Positions 35,744 through 44,400 of a stretch of 64,000 nt of DNA are shown here, piece by piece (the first letter of the stretch is position 1; every line of letters begins with the position of its first letter). The stretch is from the NCBI GenBank assembly GCA_965222065.1, contig OZ244933.1, forward strand, positions 434,001 to 498,000, given 5' to 3'. Source of the stretch: GM7GCV1 sp965222065 (GTDB taxonomy: Bacteria > Pseudomonadota > Gammaproteobacteria > Pseudomonadales > GM7GCV1). The notes beneath the pieces were generated by a model. The model made no database searches. It was not told where the DNA came from and worked only from the letters and a program-made list of their open reading frames with translations. Made by a program: the position numbers and the translations under genes.

Positions 35744-36538
35744 TCAGACCACTAATACCAGTAAAAGCGCGCCCAGCAAAAGCCGGTAAATAACAAAGGG
35801 CATAAAGCCGACGCGCTCAATCAGTTTCAGAAAGTACTTGATGCATAAATAGGCGGAAATAGCGGATACCGAAACGCCTATAACCAGCGTATCCCAGGGA
35901 AATTCACGCAGGGAAAACAGATCCAGTGATTTCCAGCCGGCGCTGAGCAGAATCACGGGAATCGCCATCAGGAAGGAAAATTCAGCCGCACTGTGGCGAC
36001 GCAACCCCAGTAGCAAGGCTGCCGTCATGGTAATGCCAGAGCGCGAAGTACCAGGTATAAGCGCTGTGGCCTGGGCCAGCCCAATGACCAGCACCAGAAT
36101 CCAGCCAAGGTCAGTGATGGTTTTGTCCTTGTGGTCGGTGCGATCGGCCAGCGCCAGCAGCAATGCGCCCATAATGGTGGTGACAGCAATGACCCTTGCC
36201 GAGCGCAGATTGGCTTCAATAAAGTCATCAAACAGCAAGCCAGCAGTGGCAGCAGGGATAGTCGCCAGCACCAGCATCCAGGCCAGGCGGCCTGATTCTG
36301 TCCATTTGCCTCCCAGGGACTGCACTCCCCCAACAACGATGTCGCCAACCCGTTGCCGAAAATACCAGATTACCGCAATCAGTGAGCCCAGGTGGACGGC
36401 AACATCAAACGCCAGGCCCTGATCAGACCAGCCGAGAATTTCCGAGGGCAGAATCAAATGCGCCGAGCTGGAGATAGGCAAGAATTCCGTCAGCCCCTGA
36501 ATCAGGGCGAGCAGAAAGGCCTGCCACCAGTCAATCAT
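35744..36538 (-). CDS. uppP: Undecaprenyl-diphosphatase
   Basis: Dephosphorylates undecaprenyl diphosphate to recycle the lipid carrier of cell-wall synthesis at the inner membrane. The 264-residue product has about eight membrane segments and the two BacA signatures, GLTEFLPISSSAHLI at residues 15-29 and PGTSRSGITM near 163. Its ATG overlaps the tsaB stop in an ATGA arrangement, so the two are translationally coupled. Confidence 0.95.
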   Translation of the reverse strand: MIDWWQAFLLALIQGLTEFLPISSSAHLILPSEILGWSDQGLAFDVAVHLGSLIAVIWYFRQRVGDIVVGGVQSLGGKWTESGRLAWMLVLATIPAATAGLLFDDFIEANLRSARVIAVTTIMGALLLALADRTDHKDKTITDLGWILVLVIGLAQATALIPGTSRSGITMTAALLLGLRRHSAAEFSFLMAIPVILLSAGWKSLDLFSLREFPWDTLVIGVSVSAISAYLCIKYFLKLIERVGFMPFVIYRLLLGALLLVLVV

Positions 36539-37227
36539 GAGGATTTGCCCTGTTGATCAAGGGTTTTCCAGGCATTCTCACGGCGTAAATACGCAGGCTC
36601 TGCACCCAGTGCCGGCCTGCCGGTCTCGCCCTGGTAAAGCCGGATGTTGGCCAGGGATAGAACGGCGGTGGCCCGGATACAGGCATCCGGGTTTCGGTAT
36701 CCGGACTCAAGGGAATCAAACGCTGGTAATGCAAACGCGCTGCCAATATGGGCTACCTGGCTGCCGGTATCCGGCGCATAGGCGTCCTGTCCCACCAGCT
36801 GATCCGGGCTGACTCTTGCAAGCATGCCCTCTTTTACCGCAAAGCTGGCTCCATAAATTTCGCCCATACGGGCATCAAATGCCACCTCTATCCGATCACA
36901 ATGATCGAGTGCCCCAAGCTCTGTTTGTGCCAGCGCCTCCAGCGAAGAAATGGCCAACAGGGGAACATCCAGGGCGAATGCGAGCCCCTGGGCAAAACCA
37001 AAGCCGATACGCAATCCGGTAAACGAACCGGGCCCGGCACTAACAGCCACTGTGGAAATTTCGCTTTGCGGTACATCCGCCTCTGCAAGCAGCTCGCGAT
37101 ACATGGGCTTTAGCTGGCGCGCATGCTGACGCGCCTGATCCGTATAACGCTCATAAATATAATCGCCCGCAGACAGGGCAACGGAGCAGGCTTTGTCGGA
37201 ACAATCTATGGCGAGAATCATCGACAA
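36535..37227 (-). CDS. tsaB: tRNA threonylcarbamoyladenosine biosynthesis protein TsaB
   Basis: A partner of TsaD in making the universal t6A modification at tRNA position 37. The 230-residue product has the ASKHA-type start ILAIDCSDKACSVAL and the conserved VSAGPGSFTGLRIGFGFAQGLA near residue 64. It lacks the metal-binding residues of TsaD, as expected for TsaB. It follows hemH by 9 bases and overlaps uppP by 4. Confidence 0.94.
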   Translation of the reverse strand: MSMILAIDCSDKACSVALSAGDYIYERYTDQARQHARQLKPMYRELLAEADVPQSEISTVAVSAGPGSFTGLRIGFGFAQGLAFALDVPLLAISSLEALAQTELGALDHCDRIEVAFDARMGEIYGASFAVKEGMLARVSPDQLVGQDAYAPDTGSQVAHIGSAFALPAFDSLESGYRNPDACIRATAVLSLANIRLYQGETGRPALGAEPAYLRRENAWKTLDQQGKSS

Positions 37228-37236
37228 CCCTGTTAA

Positions 37237-38235
37237 TTACACCACGGCATCGAGGTACTTGGCAGTGATTGCTTCCAGCGCATCGATATGGATGTCCGAA
37301 GCATTGAGGCACGGAATCAGTCGCAGCTCTTCCCCACCGTGCTCAAGGAAAATCTCACGGTTTTGCTCGCCGATCTCCTCAATGGTTTCCAGACAATCGA
37401 CAGAAAATGCCGGACAGACAACGTCCAGACGTTTCACTCCGGATTTGGCCAATGCCTCAACCGTGACATCGGTATAGGGCTTAACCCACTCAGCCTTGCC
37501 AAAACGGCTCTGGAAGCTCATTTGATACTGGTCTTCAGATAACCCCAGCGCGTCCACTGTGGCTCCGGTGGTGCACTGACAATGGCCTACGTAGGGATCA
37601 CCCTTCTGCCCATGAAATTCTGGCACCCCGTGATAGGAGAACAGCAGTTTGTCGGGTTGTCCGTGCTCATCCCAAAAAGCGCGTATTGAGCCGGAAAGTG
37701 CCTGGATATAGGCGGGCTCGTAAAAATAACTATTGATCACCTGCAGGCCTGGTAGCGCCCGATGATTGTTGCAGTATCTGGCAATCTGGTCGTAGATCGG
37801 TGCTGTGGTGGAGCAGGAGTATTGCGGGTACATGGGCAACACCACAATGCGCCGGTGACCGGACTCATAAAGGTCATTAATCACACTGGCAATGGAGGGC
37901 TCACCATAGGTCATCGCATAGCGAACACTGGGCACCTTGTCAGGATAACGCCGGGAAAAACGCTCCTGAAGTTTCTTTACCTGGTCTTCGGTGTGATAAC
38001 GCAGCGGCGAACCCCGCTCTGTCCAGATAACCTTATAGGCCTCGGCGACTTTTTTGGGCCGAAAAGGCAGGATAAACAGATTGAGGATCAGCCACCAAAT
38101 CGGACGCGGAATCTCGACAACACGGGGATCGCTGAGAAACTGACCCAGGAATTTGCGGACGGCGCCGGGCGTACAGGCTTCCGGCGTGCCCAAATTGACA
38201 ATAACGAGCGCAGCGGGTTGGCGTTGCCCCTTCAT
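37237..38235 (-). CDS. hemH: Ferrochelatase
   Basis: Inserts Fe2+ into protoporphyrin IX, the last step of haem synthesis. The 332-residue product starts with LVIVNLGTPEACTPGAVRKF and contains the substrate-binding VVLPMYPQYS, the metal-binding histidine in LLFSYHGVPEFH, and the C-terminal glutamate region VCPAFSVDCLETIEEI. It follows adk by 6 bases. Confidence 0.95.
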   Translation of the reverse strand: MKGQRQPAALVIVNLGTPEACTPGAVRKFLGQFLSDPRVVEIPRPIWWLILNLFILPFRPKKVAEAYKVIWTERGSPLRYHTEDQVKKLQERFSRRYPDKVPSVRYAMTYGEPSIASVINDLYESGHRRIVVLPMYPQYSCSTTAPIYDQIARYCNNHRALPGLQVINSYFYEPAYIQALSGSIRAFWDEHGQPDKLLFSYHGVPEFHGQKGDPYVGHCQCTTGATVDALGLSEDQYQMSFQSRFGKAEWVKPYTDVTVEALAKSGVKRLDVVCPAFSVDCLETIEEIGEQNREIFLEHGGEELRLIPCLNASDIHIDALEAITAKYLDAVV

Positions 38236-38241
38236 CGGGTT

Positions 38242-38901
38242 CTAACCTCGAGATTGCAAGGCTTTGGAGATTTGTCCGGCGATGTCATCCACAGAGCCCA
38301 CCCCGGCAATTTTATGGTATTGGGGTGCCGAGCCGCCCTGCTTTGACAGCTCCTGGTAGAAATGAACCAAAGGGGCTGTTTGCTCATGATAAACCGCCAG
38401 ACGCTTTTGAACTGTCTCTTCCTTGTCGTCATCACGCTGCACCAGCGGCTCGCCAGTCAGATCGTCAACGCCCTCTGCTTTGGGCGGATTGTATTTCACG
38501 TGATAAACGCGGCCACTGCCGGGATGTGAGCGTCGACCGCTCATGCGATCAACAATTTCAGAATCGGGAACACTGATTTCCACAACATGGTCGATATCGA
38601 TACCCTCATCGATAAGGGCTTGTGCCTGCGGGATAGTTCGGGGAAACCCGTCAAAAAGAAATCCACCCTGGCAATCGGGCTCGGCAATACGTTCTTTTAC
38701 CAGTTTAATAATCAGGTCGTCCGATACCAGGGCACCGGAATCCATCACTGCCTTGAGTTCCTGACCCAGCTCTGAGCCTGATTTTACGGCGGCACGCAGC
38801 ATGTCGCCGGTGGAAATCTGGGGAATCTGGTAGCTTTCGCAAATTTTTTGGGCCTGTGTGCCCTTGCCTGCCCCTGGTGGACCGAGAAGGATTAATCTCA
38901 T
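38242..38901 (-). CDS. adk: Adenylate kinase
   Basis: Interconverts ATP plus AMP and two ADP. The 219-residue long-form enzyme has the P-loop GPPGAGKGTQAQ at residues 7-18, the AMP-binding STGDMLRAA, and FDGFPRTIPQA. The lid (about residues 122-159) lacks the four zinc cysteines of Gram-positive forms. It leads the adk-hemH-tsaB-uppP group on the minus strand. Confidence 0.97.
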   Translation of the reverse strand: MRLILLGPPGAGKGTQAQKICESYQIPQISTGDMLRAAVKSGSELGQELKAVMDSGALVSDDLIIKLVKERIAEPDCQGGFLFDGFPRTIPQAQALIDEGIDIDHVVEISVPDSEIVDRMSGRRSHPGSGRVYHVKYNPPKAEGVDDLTGEPLVQRDDDKEETVQKRLAVYHEQTAPLVHFYQELSKQGGSAPQYHKIAGVGSVDDIAGQISKALQSRG

Positions 38902-39020
38902 GAATATTATCTCTTTTTGTCTAGTTTACTTGACCTGGACCCAGCTACCACAGGTATTCACCATTTGGGCCAAAAAGGCGCGCTAGACTACACAGGAGTG
39001 CGATCCGGCTCAACCTGCTT

Positions 39021-39857
39021 TTACGACGTTTTTCCCGACCCGGATTCAGGGGCCAGGGCTTTCTTGCTTTCCTGCCAAAGTGCTTCCAGTTCATCGACAT
39101 CCATTTTCTTTAAGGCATCCGCCCCATGTTGCGACTCCATCTGCCGAAACCGTTGCTCAAATTTCAGCGAAGATCGGCGCAAGGCAGTTTCACTGTCGTG
39201 TCCCATTTTCCTGACCAGGTTGACACATGAGAACAACAGGTCACCCAGTTCTTCTTCTGTTTGCTCCCTGGAGCCGGACAGGACAGCTTCCTTGACCTCG
39301 GCGATTTCTTCTTCGATTTTTTCAAAAACATCCGCCGCTTCTTTCCAGTCAAAGCCGACCCGTGCTGCCCGTTTTTGCAGTTTTTGTGCCCTTAGCAGCG
39401 CGGGAAATGCCCTGGGGACATCATCGAGAATGCTGGTGTGGCCTTTTTCCGAGCGCTCGTCGGACTTTATATCTTCCCACTGCTGGAGAACGGCACCGGA
39501 TGAATCCAGATTGTCCCCTTTGCGACTTTTAAGTGTTCCATCGGGAAATACGTGGGGATGGCGGCGTACAAGCTTTTCGACCAGGTCGGAGATCACTTCG
39601 GACAGGGTAAAACGCTCTTCTTCAGCGGCCAGCTGGCTGTAAAAGACGGTCTGGAACATGAGATCGCCCAGCTCTTCCCGAAGGCTGGCGATATCCCCCT
39701 GCTCAATGGCGTCGGCAACTTCGTAGGCCTCTTCAATGGTAGAGGGCACGATGGTGTCGTAACTTTGTTCCAGATCCCATGGACAGCCGTCTTCCGGATC
39801 TCGCAGACGCTGCATGAGGTAAATCAGGTCGTTGATATCGTAGGCTGGTTTGCTCAT
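39021..39857 (-). CDS. mazG: Nucleoside triphosphate pyrophosphohydrolase
   Basis: A 278-residue all-alpha NTP pyrophosphohydrolase with two MazG domains. Metal-binding EExxE/ExxD-type motifs are visible as STIEEAYEVADAIE and REELGDLMFQ in the first domain and KIEEEIAEVKEAV and EEELGDLLFSCVN in the second. It hydrolyses NTPs, including damaged ones, and can lower ppGpp in Escherichia coli. It follows cysM by 12 bases. Confidence 0.94.
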   Translation of the reverse strand: MSKPAYDINDLIYLMQRLRDPEDGCPWDLEQSYDTIVPSTIEEAYEVADAIEQGDIASLREELGDLMFQTVFYSQLAAEEERFTLSEVISDLVEKLVRRHPHVFPDGTLKSRKGDNLDSSGAVLQQWEDIKSDERSEKGHTSILDDVPRAFPALLRAQKLQKRAARVGFDWKEAADVFEKIEEEIAEVKEAVLSGSREQTEEELGDLLFSCVNLVRKMGHDSETALRRSSLKFEQRFRQMESQHGADALKKMDVDELEALWQESKKALAPESGSGKTS

Positions 39858-39869
39858 GGTCTATAGCTA

Positions 39870-40781
39870 TTAGGTGTTAAAAAGCCCTGACGACAGATAG
39901 CGGTCACCCCGGTCACAGATAATGCAGACAATCACCGCATTCTCGACGGTGTCCGAAATCTGCAAGGCAGCCGCCACTGCACCACCGGACGACACGCCAC
40001 AGCTTATTCCTTCCCTGCGACCCAGTTCACGCATGGTGTGTTCAGAAATCTCCTGACCAATATCAATGACCTTGTCGACTCTCGCCGCGTCATAAATTTT
40101 GGGCAGGTACGCTTGCGGCCAGCGTCGAATACCGGGAATTGCCGCGCCATCCTCGGGCTGAAGACCAATAATCTGGATGTCCGGGTTTTTCTCCTTGAGA
40201 AAACGACTCACGCCCATAATGGTTCCGGTGGTCCCCATGGAACTGACAAAGTGGGTAATACGCCCGCCTGTCTGCTCCCAGATTTCGGGGCCCGTGGTCT
40301 CGTAATGCATTTGCGGGTTATCCTGGTTGGAAAACTGATCCAGGACTTTGCCTTCTCCCCTGGCCTGCATTGCCAGTGCCAGGTCTCTCGCCCCTTCCAT
40401 GCCATCTTCCCTGGATACTTCGATTAATTCGGCACCATAGGCGGTCATGGACGCCTTGCGCTCCTCTGTGGCGTTAGCCGGCATGACCAGTTTCATTTTG
40501 TAGCCGCGCATGGCCGCAACCATGGCCAGGGCAATTCCTGTGTTGCCACTGGTCGCTTCGATGAGCGTATCGCCCGGCTTGATGTCACCGCGCTGCTCGG
40601 CTTTCAAAATCATGCTCAGTGCGGGACGGTCTTTTACGGACCCCGCCGGATTATTGCCCTCAAGCTTGGCAAGGATGATGTTCGAGGTATTACCGGGTAA
40701 CCGCTGAAGTCTGACCAGCGGGGTATTACCTACCAGTGACTCAACAGTAGAAAACAGTGATGGATCGGTCGGAAACGGCAT
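39870..40781 (-). CDS. cysM: Cysteine synthase B
   Basis: A PLP enzyme that makes cysteine from O-acetylserine and sulfide or thiosulfate. The 303-residue product has the PLP lysine in PAGSVKDRPALSMI (about residue 46) and the substrate loop IEATSGNTGIALAMVAA. RRWPQAYLPKIYD is characteristic of CysM rather than CysK. It stands between recO and mazG on the minus strand. Confidence 0.95.
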   Translation of the reverse strand: MPFPTDPSLFSTVESLVGNTPLVRLQRLPGNTSNIILAKLEGNNPAGSVKDRPALSMILKAEQRGDIKPGDTLIEATSGNTGIALAMVAAMRGYKMKLVMPANATEERKASMTAYGAELIEVSREDGMEGARDLALAMQARGEGKVLDQFSNQDNPQMHYETTGPEIWEQTGGRITHFVSSMGTTGTIMGVSRFLKEKNPDIQIIGLQPEDGAAIPGIRRWPQAYLPKIYDAARVDKVIDIGQEISEHTMRELGRREGISCGVSSGGAVAAALQISDTVENAVIVCIICDRGDRYLSSGLFNT

Positions 40782-40839
40782 AAATCGGGAACAGGTAAAG
40801 TTGAGTCATTCTAAAGTCTGGGACGCCCCGTCACCAGTG

Positions 40840-41556
40840 TCAGGGCGAGGATTCCTGTGTATTTGTCATCTCGGAGAGCAGCCATCGGCGACTTTTTAGT
40901 TCCCGACCGGCAAGCAGCAGATCCAGGTGGGTGCGACACAGGATTTTGGCCACTTTCAGCGACGCCTTATCCTGAAGCCCATTCTGCGAAAGTGACAAAA
41001 TGGCATACCCGGGGATCACGCCCGGTGTCTGTGCAAACTCACGGCGAAAGCCGGCATCAGGCAAATAGCTGTATTGCGCATCTTCCAGAATTGGGGCCCC
41101 ATCAATATCCTGATTCAGCTCAATGGCATACCCCAGTTCTGAAAGCAGACAAAATTCAAACTGTCTCAGTACCGGTTCAATTTCCTGTTCCGATTGCAAA
41201 CTGACCAGTGCGGACCGATAGCTGTCGTACAGATAGTCATGGGGATCTGCCTCACGCAGCAGGTAAAACAGCAGTTCATTGAGATACATGCCGTAGACCA
41301 GGTTGGCGGGGTTTAGCAACAGACCGGGCGATGAATCTATGTCTGTCAGGTTTTTTAAATCGCTCTTTCCCTGCCAGCCCAAAACAAGCTCTGCAAATGG
41401 CTGCAACTGGGCGGCCTTTCTTGATTTCCCCGATTTGGCGCCCCGGACAATCAGCTTCTGGCGGCCATGGTCTCGCGAAAAGATATCGACCAGCAAACTG
41501 GTTTCCTTGTAACTTTGGGAACGCAGGACGAATGCAGGTTGTTTCTCAGTTTTCAT
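40840..41556 (-). CDS. recO: DNA repair protein RecO
   Basis: Helps load RecA onto gapped single-stranded DNA with RecR. The 238-residue product has the N-terminal OB-fold segment FVLRSQSYKETSLLVDIFSRDHG and a helical C-terminal part. It lacks zinc cysteines. It follows era by 64 bases as in many gammaproteobacteria, but pdxJ, the usual next gene, is replaced by cysM. Confidence 0.93.
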   Translation of the reverse strand: MKTEKQPAFVLRSQSYKETSLLVDIFSRDHGRQKLIVRGAKSGKSRKAAQLQPFAELVLGWQGKSDLKNLTDIDSSPGLLLNPANLVYGMYLNELLFYLLREADPHDYLYDSYRSALVSLQSEQEIEPVLRQFEFCLLSELGYAIELNQDIDGAPILEDAQYSYLPDAGFRREFAQTPGVIPGYAILSLSQNGLQDKASLKVAKILCRTHLDLLLAGRELKSRRWLLSEMTNTQESSP

Positions 41557-41620
41557 TCGAGGGCAACTTGATGCAGGAGATTTTGCCTTTTACGGCAAAC
41601 CCATCTTACTCCACAAGAGA

Positions 41621-42544
41621 CTAATCGTAGCCCAGGCTTTGCAGGGCGCGCTCGTCATCGGACCAGCCTGATTTCACCTTGACCCAGATTTCAAGCATGA
41701 CCCTGGTTCCGCAAAGGTTTTCAATGTCCTTGCGTGCTTCCGTGCCTATTTGTTTAAGTCGGCTGCCTTTTTCACCTATAAGAATGGTTTTTTGACCTTC
41801 ACGCTCAACCAGGACCAGGGCGTTAATAAAGGTTGTTTTACCGTTGTATTCGTAGCGCTCGATTTCGACGGTGGCCGCATAGGGAACTTCATCGCCCAGT
41901 TGTCGCATGATTTTTTCGCGCACAATTTCGGCGGCCATAAAACGCATGGAGCGATCAGTAATCTGGTCTTCGTCGTAAAACGGCTGGCCTTCCGGCAAAT
42001 GGGTTTCAACCTGTGACAGCAACCGGTCCACGTTGTTTTTTTTGAGCGCCGACACCGGAACAAACTCCGCCTCGGGAAGTCGCTCGCTGAGCTCCTGGAT
42101 ATGCGGCAATAACAGCTCTGTCGACGTCAACCGGTCGGTTTTATTGATGGCAACGACACAGGGTTTTCCGGAATCAATGACGCGCTTGAGAACCATTTCA
42201 TCTTCATCGTTCCACTTTAAGCGATCGACCACAAAAATAATGACGTCCACGTCCCTTAAGGCCGAGCTGGCTGCCCGGTTCATATACCGGTTGATTGCGC
42301 GTGGCGTGCTGAGGTGCTGGCCGGGTGTATCCAGGAACAGCATTTGCGCCGTTTCGCTGGTATGAATCCCCAGGATATTGTGTCGGGTAGTTTGCGGTTT
42401 GCGCGAGGTGATACTGATTTTTTGGCCCAGGATGCTATTGAGCAACGTGGATTTGCCTACATTGGGCCGCCCTACTATCGCCAGATAACCACTTTTGAAT
42501 ACAGGCTTACTCAACGTCGTTCTCTCCGTCATTCGCTCCGTCAT
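41621..42544 (-). CDS. era: GTPase Era
   Basis: An essential GTPase that binds 16S rRNA and assists 30S assembly. The 307-residue product has G1 GRPNVGKSTLLN, G3 DTPGQH, G4 NKTD and a C-terminal KH domain with GEKGSRLKQIGTEARKDIE. Two in-frame ATGs, at 42544 and 42532, lie in a 12-base tandem repeat and give MTERMTERTTLSK or MTERTTLSK; either is possible. The gene overlaps the end of rnc. A longer frame starting at 42616 lies deep inside rnc and is not the true start. Confidence 0.94.
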   Translation of the reverse strand: MTERMTERTTLSKPVFKSGYLAIVGRPNVGKSTLLNSILGQKISITSRKPQTTRHNILGIHTSETAQMLFLDTPGQHLSTPRAINRYMNRAASSALRDVDVIIFVVDRLKWNDEDEMVLKRVIDSGKPCVVAINKTDRLTSTELLLPHIQELSERLPEAEFVPVSALKKNNVDRLLSQVETHLPEGQPFYDEDQITDRSMRFMAAEIVREKIMRQLGDEVPYAATVEIERYEYNGKTTFINALVLVEREGQKTILIGEKGSRLKQIGTEARKDIENLCGTRVMLEIWVKVKSGWSDDERALQSLGYD

Positions 42545-43217
42545 TCGCTTCCAGGGCCTCAAGTGCTTTCGCCGCTGCTTGCTGTTCGGCAATCTTGCGA
42601 CTGGAACCCTCACCAAAAAACTCCCCGATCAACGAGTCAATAACGCACTGGATACGAAAATGCTGGGCGTGTCCTGGTCCATCGACATCCAGCATTCGAT
42701 ATTCCGGCAAGTTGAGTGAACGCGCCTGTAAAAACTCCTGTAATCGAGATTTGGCATCGCGAACGTCTTCAATTTGCAGCTGGTCGAGACGCCCATCAAA
42801 GTGAGTTTTTACGGTGTCCGAGAGCACCGGCCATTCTGAATCGAGATAGATGGCGCCCAAAACCGCCTCATAGGCATCGGCCAGGATGGATTGAAGCCGG
42901 TGCCCGCCTGATTTTGAGGCACCTCCACCAAGTAAAATCGCGTCGCTGAACCCCAGCCCGGAAGCAATATCTGCCAGCGTCTCACGTCGCACCAGTGACG
43001 CACGCATCGCACTGAGATCGCCCTCGGGGGCATCGGGATACATTCGGTAAAGTTGTTCGGCGATCAACGTGTTCACCAGGGAGTCACCCAGAAACTCCAG
43101 CCGCTCATTGTGATCACTGGAGTAACTTCGATGGGTTAACGCTTGCTGAAGAAGCTCCCTGTTTTGAAAGCGGTAACCAAGCCGTGATTCGAAAATGGAT
43201 AAATCTGCGGTGTCCAA
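42507..43217 (-). CDS. rnc: Ribonuclease III
   Basis: Cleaves double-stranded RNA in rRNA and mRNA maturation. The 236-residue product has the catalytic signature NERLEFLGDSLVNTLI near residue 38, further acidic residues in DAYEAVLGAIYLD, and a C-terminal double-stranded-RNA-binding domain ending at about residue 222. The last 14 residues (ANDGANDGENDVE) come from a 12-base repeat and extend past the usual end. Confidence 0.96.
   Translation of the reverse strand: MDTADLSIFESRLGYRFQNRELLQQALTHRSYSSDHNERLEFLGDSLVNTLIAEQLYRMYPDAPEGDLSAMRASLVRRETLADIASGLGFSDAILLGGGASKSGGHRLQSILADAYEAVLGAIYLDSEWPVLSDTVKTHFDGRLDQLQIEDVRDAKSRLQEFLQARSLNLPEYRMLDVDGPGHAQHFRIQCVIDSLIGEFFGEGSSRKIAEQQAAAKALEALEANDGANDGENDVE
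42513..42548. repeat. 12-base tandem repeat in the rnc/era overlap
   Basis: Two perfect copies of TCCGTCATTCGC (42525-42536 and 42537-42548) follow a third degenerate copy matching at 8 of 12 bases. In the rnc frame they give ANDG units; in the era frame they give MTER units, and so duplicate both an Era start codon and its upstream GGAG. Confidence 0.85.
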
Positions 43218-43222
43218 TACGT

Positions 43223-43585
43223 TTAATTATCTGCCGTGTTGTATCGGTTGGTAAACGTGACAATGACATCGACATTGCCAACAATATTGACCCTTTCTTC
43301 GTGGACGTAGCTCAACTCTGTACCTGAGCCTACCCTGTCAATTTCAAATTCCCTGGGATTGACCTCAACCCCATTGACCCGGAATGTCCTGGACAAGGCA
43401 TCACGAATTTCTGCCGAGGACATATTTTGAAAATTATTGCTGCGCGCAGAGGATTCAATGGCCTGATCCAGCTTCATGTTATCTATGTAAAGTGGTCCAA
43501 TCCTGAGTCCCAGAGTAACAACCCCGGCCAGGATTACTAATCCGACGAGTACCCCCCACATGGAAAATCCCTGTTGCTTTACCAT
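43223..43585 (-). CDS. DUF4845 membrane-anchored protein
   Basis: A 120-residue protein with one N-terminal membrane segment (about residues 8-28, GVLVGLVILAGVVTLGLRI) and a short extracytoplasmic domain. It matches the DUF4845 proteins found between lepB and rnc in many gammaproteobacteria; the N-terminus KQQGFSMWGVLV recalls a pilin-like leader. Function is unknown; the position suggests a link to signal peptidase or envelope biogenesis. Confidence 0.85.
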   Translation of the reverse strand: MVKQQGFSMWGVLVGLVILAGVVTLGLRIGPLYIDNMKLDQAIESSARSNNFQNMSSAEIRDALSRTFRVNGVEVNPREFEIDRVGSGTELSYVHEERVNIVGNVDVIVTFTNRYNTADN

Positions 43586-43626
43586 ACACGCACCTCAAAA
43601 GGAGTTAATTGAACCACTTATCCTGT

Positions 43627-44370
43627 CTAGTTAATCCCACCTACACGGGAAAATGAAGGCACGCCCCAATCTTCCCAATGCATCCAGATGGCTACTGCCT
43701 TACCAATGATATTGGATTCCGGAACAGGTCCCCAGGAACGGCTATCCAGGCTGTTGTCACGGTTATCACCCATCATAAAGTAATGATCTTCCGGGACAAC
43801 ATATTCCCATGCGATACCAAATTTACTGGGTTCTTCACGGGTCTGTATCTGATGTGTCACCGTACCAGTTGCCTCTTCCAGCAACTGTGCTCCATTTGTC
43901 ATTTTTTCAATGAGCACCTGCTCATAAGGTTGGTCATTTACCCACAGCTGGTTGTTTTGCATGCGAATATAATCTCCCGGCACACCGATAACGCGCTTAA
44001 TAAATGCACGACTATCATGAGGCCCGGTGAATACCATGACATCCCCATGCTGGGGCTCGTTAACCGGAATAATCTTGTGTCCCAGGACGGGCAAACGGAT
44101 ACCGTAAGTGAATTTGTTGACCAGTATAAAGTCGCCTACCTGGAGTGTTGGAACCATTGATCGCGAGGGGATTTGAAAGGGCTCAAACAGGAAAGACCGG
44201 ATAACAAAGACAAGTAAAAGAATCGGGAAAAAGGAGATGGAATATTCCACCACCAGAGGCTGCTTATCTTCCTTATTCCTGTTTTTCCTCAGAACGTAGA
44301 TATCGAGAAGCCAAATAGCCCCGGTAATCACCACGACCAAAAAAAGCACCAGGGAAAAATTAAAGTCCAT
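43627..44370 (-). CDS. lepB: Signal peptidase I
   Basis: Removes signal peptides of exported proteins at the periplasmic face of the inner membrane. The 247-residue product has two N-terminal membrane segments. The nucleophile Ser is in IPSRSMVPTLQVGDFILV (about residue 72), the general-base Lys in AFIKRVIGVPGD, and MGDNRDNSLDSRSWG completes the active site. It lies 30 bases after lepA. Confidence 0.96.
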   Translation of the reverse strand: MDFNFSLVLFLVVVITGAIWLLDIYVLRKNRNKEDKQPLVVEYSISFFPILLLVFVIRSFLFEPFQIPSRSMVPTLQVGDFILVNKFTYGIRLPVLGHKIIPVNEPQHGDVMVFTGPHDSRAFIKRVIGVPGDYIRMQNNQLWVNDQPYEQVLIEKMTNGAQLLEEATGTVTHQIQTREEPSKFGIAWEYVVPEDHYFMMGDNRDNSLDSRSWGPVPESNIIGKAVAIWMHWEDWGVPSFSRVGGIN

Positions 44371-44400
44371 CGTATTTTCTAACTTGTTATCAGGCTGTTT

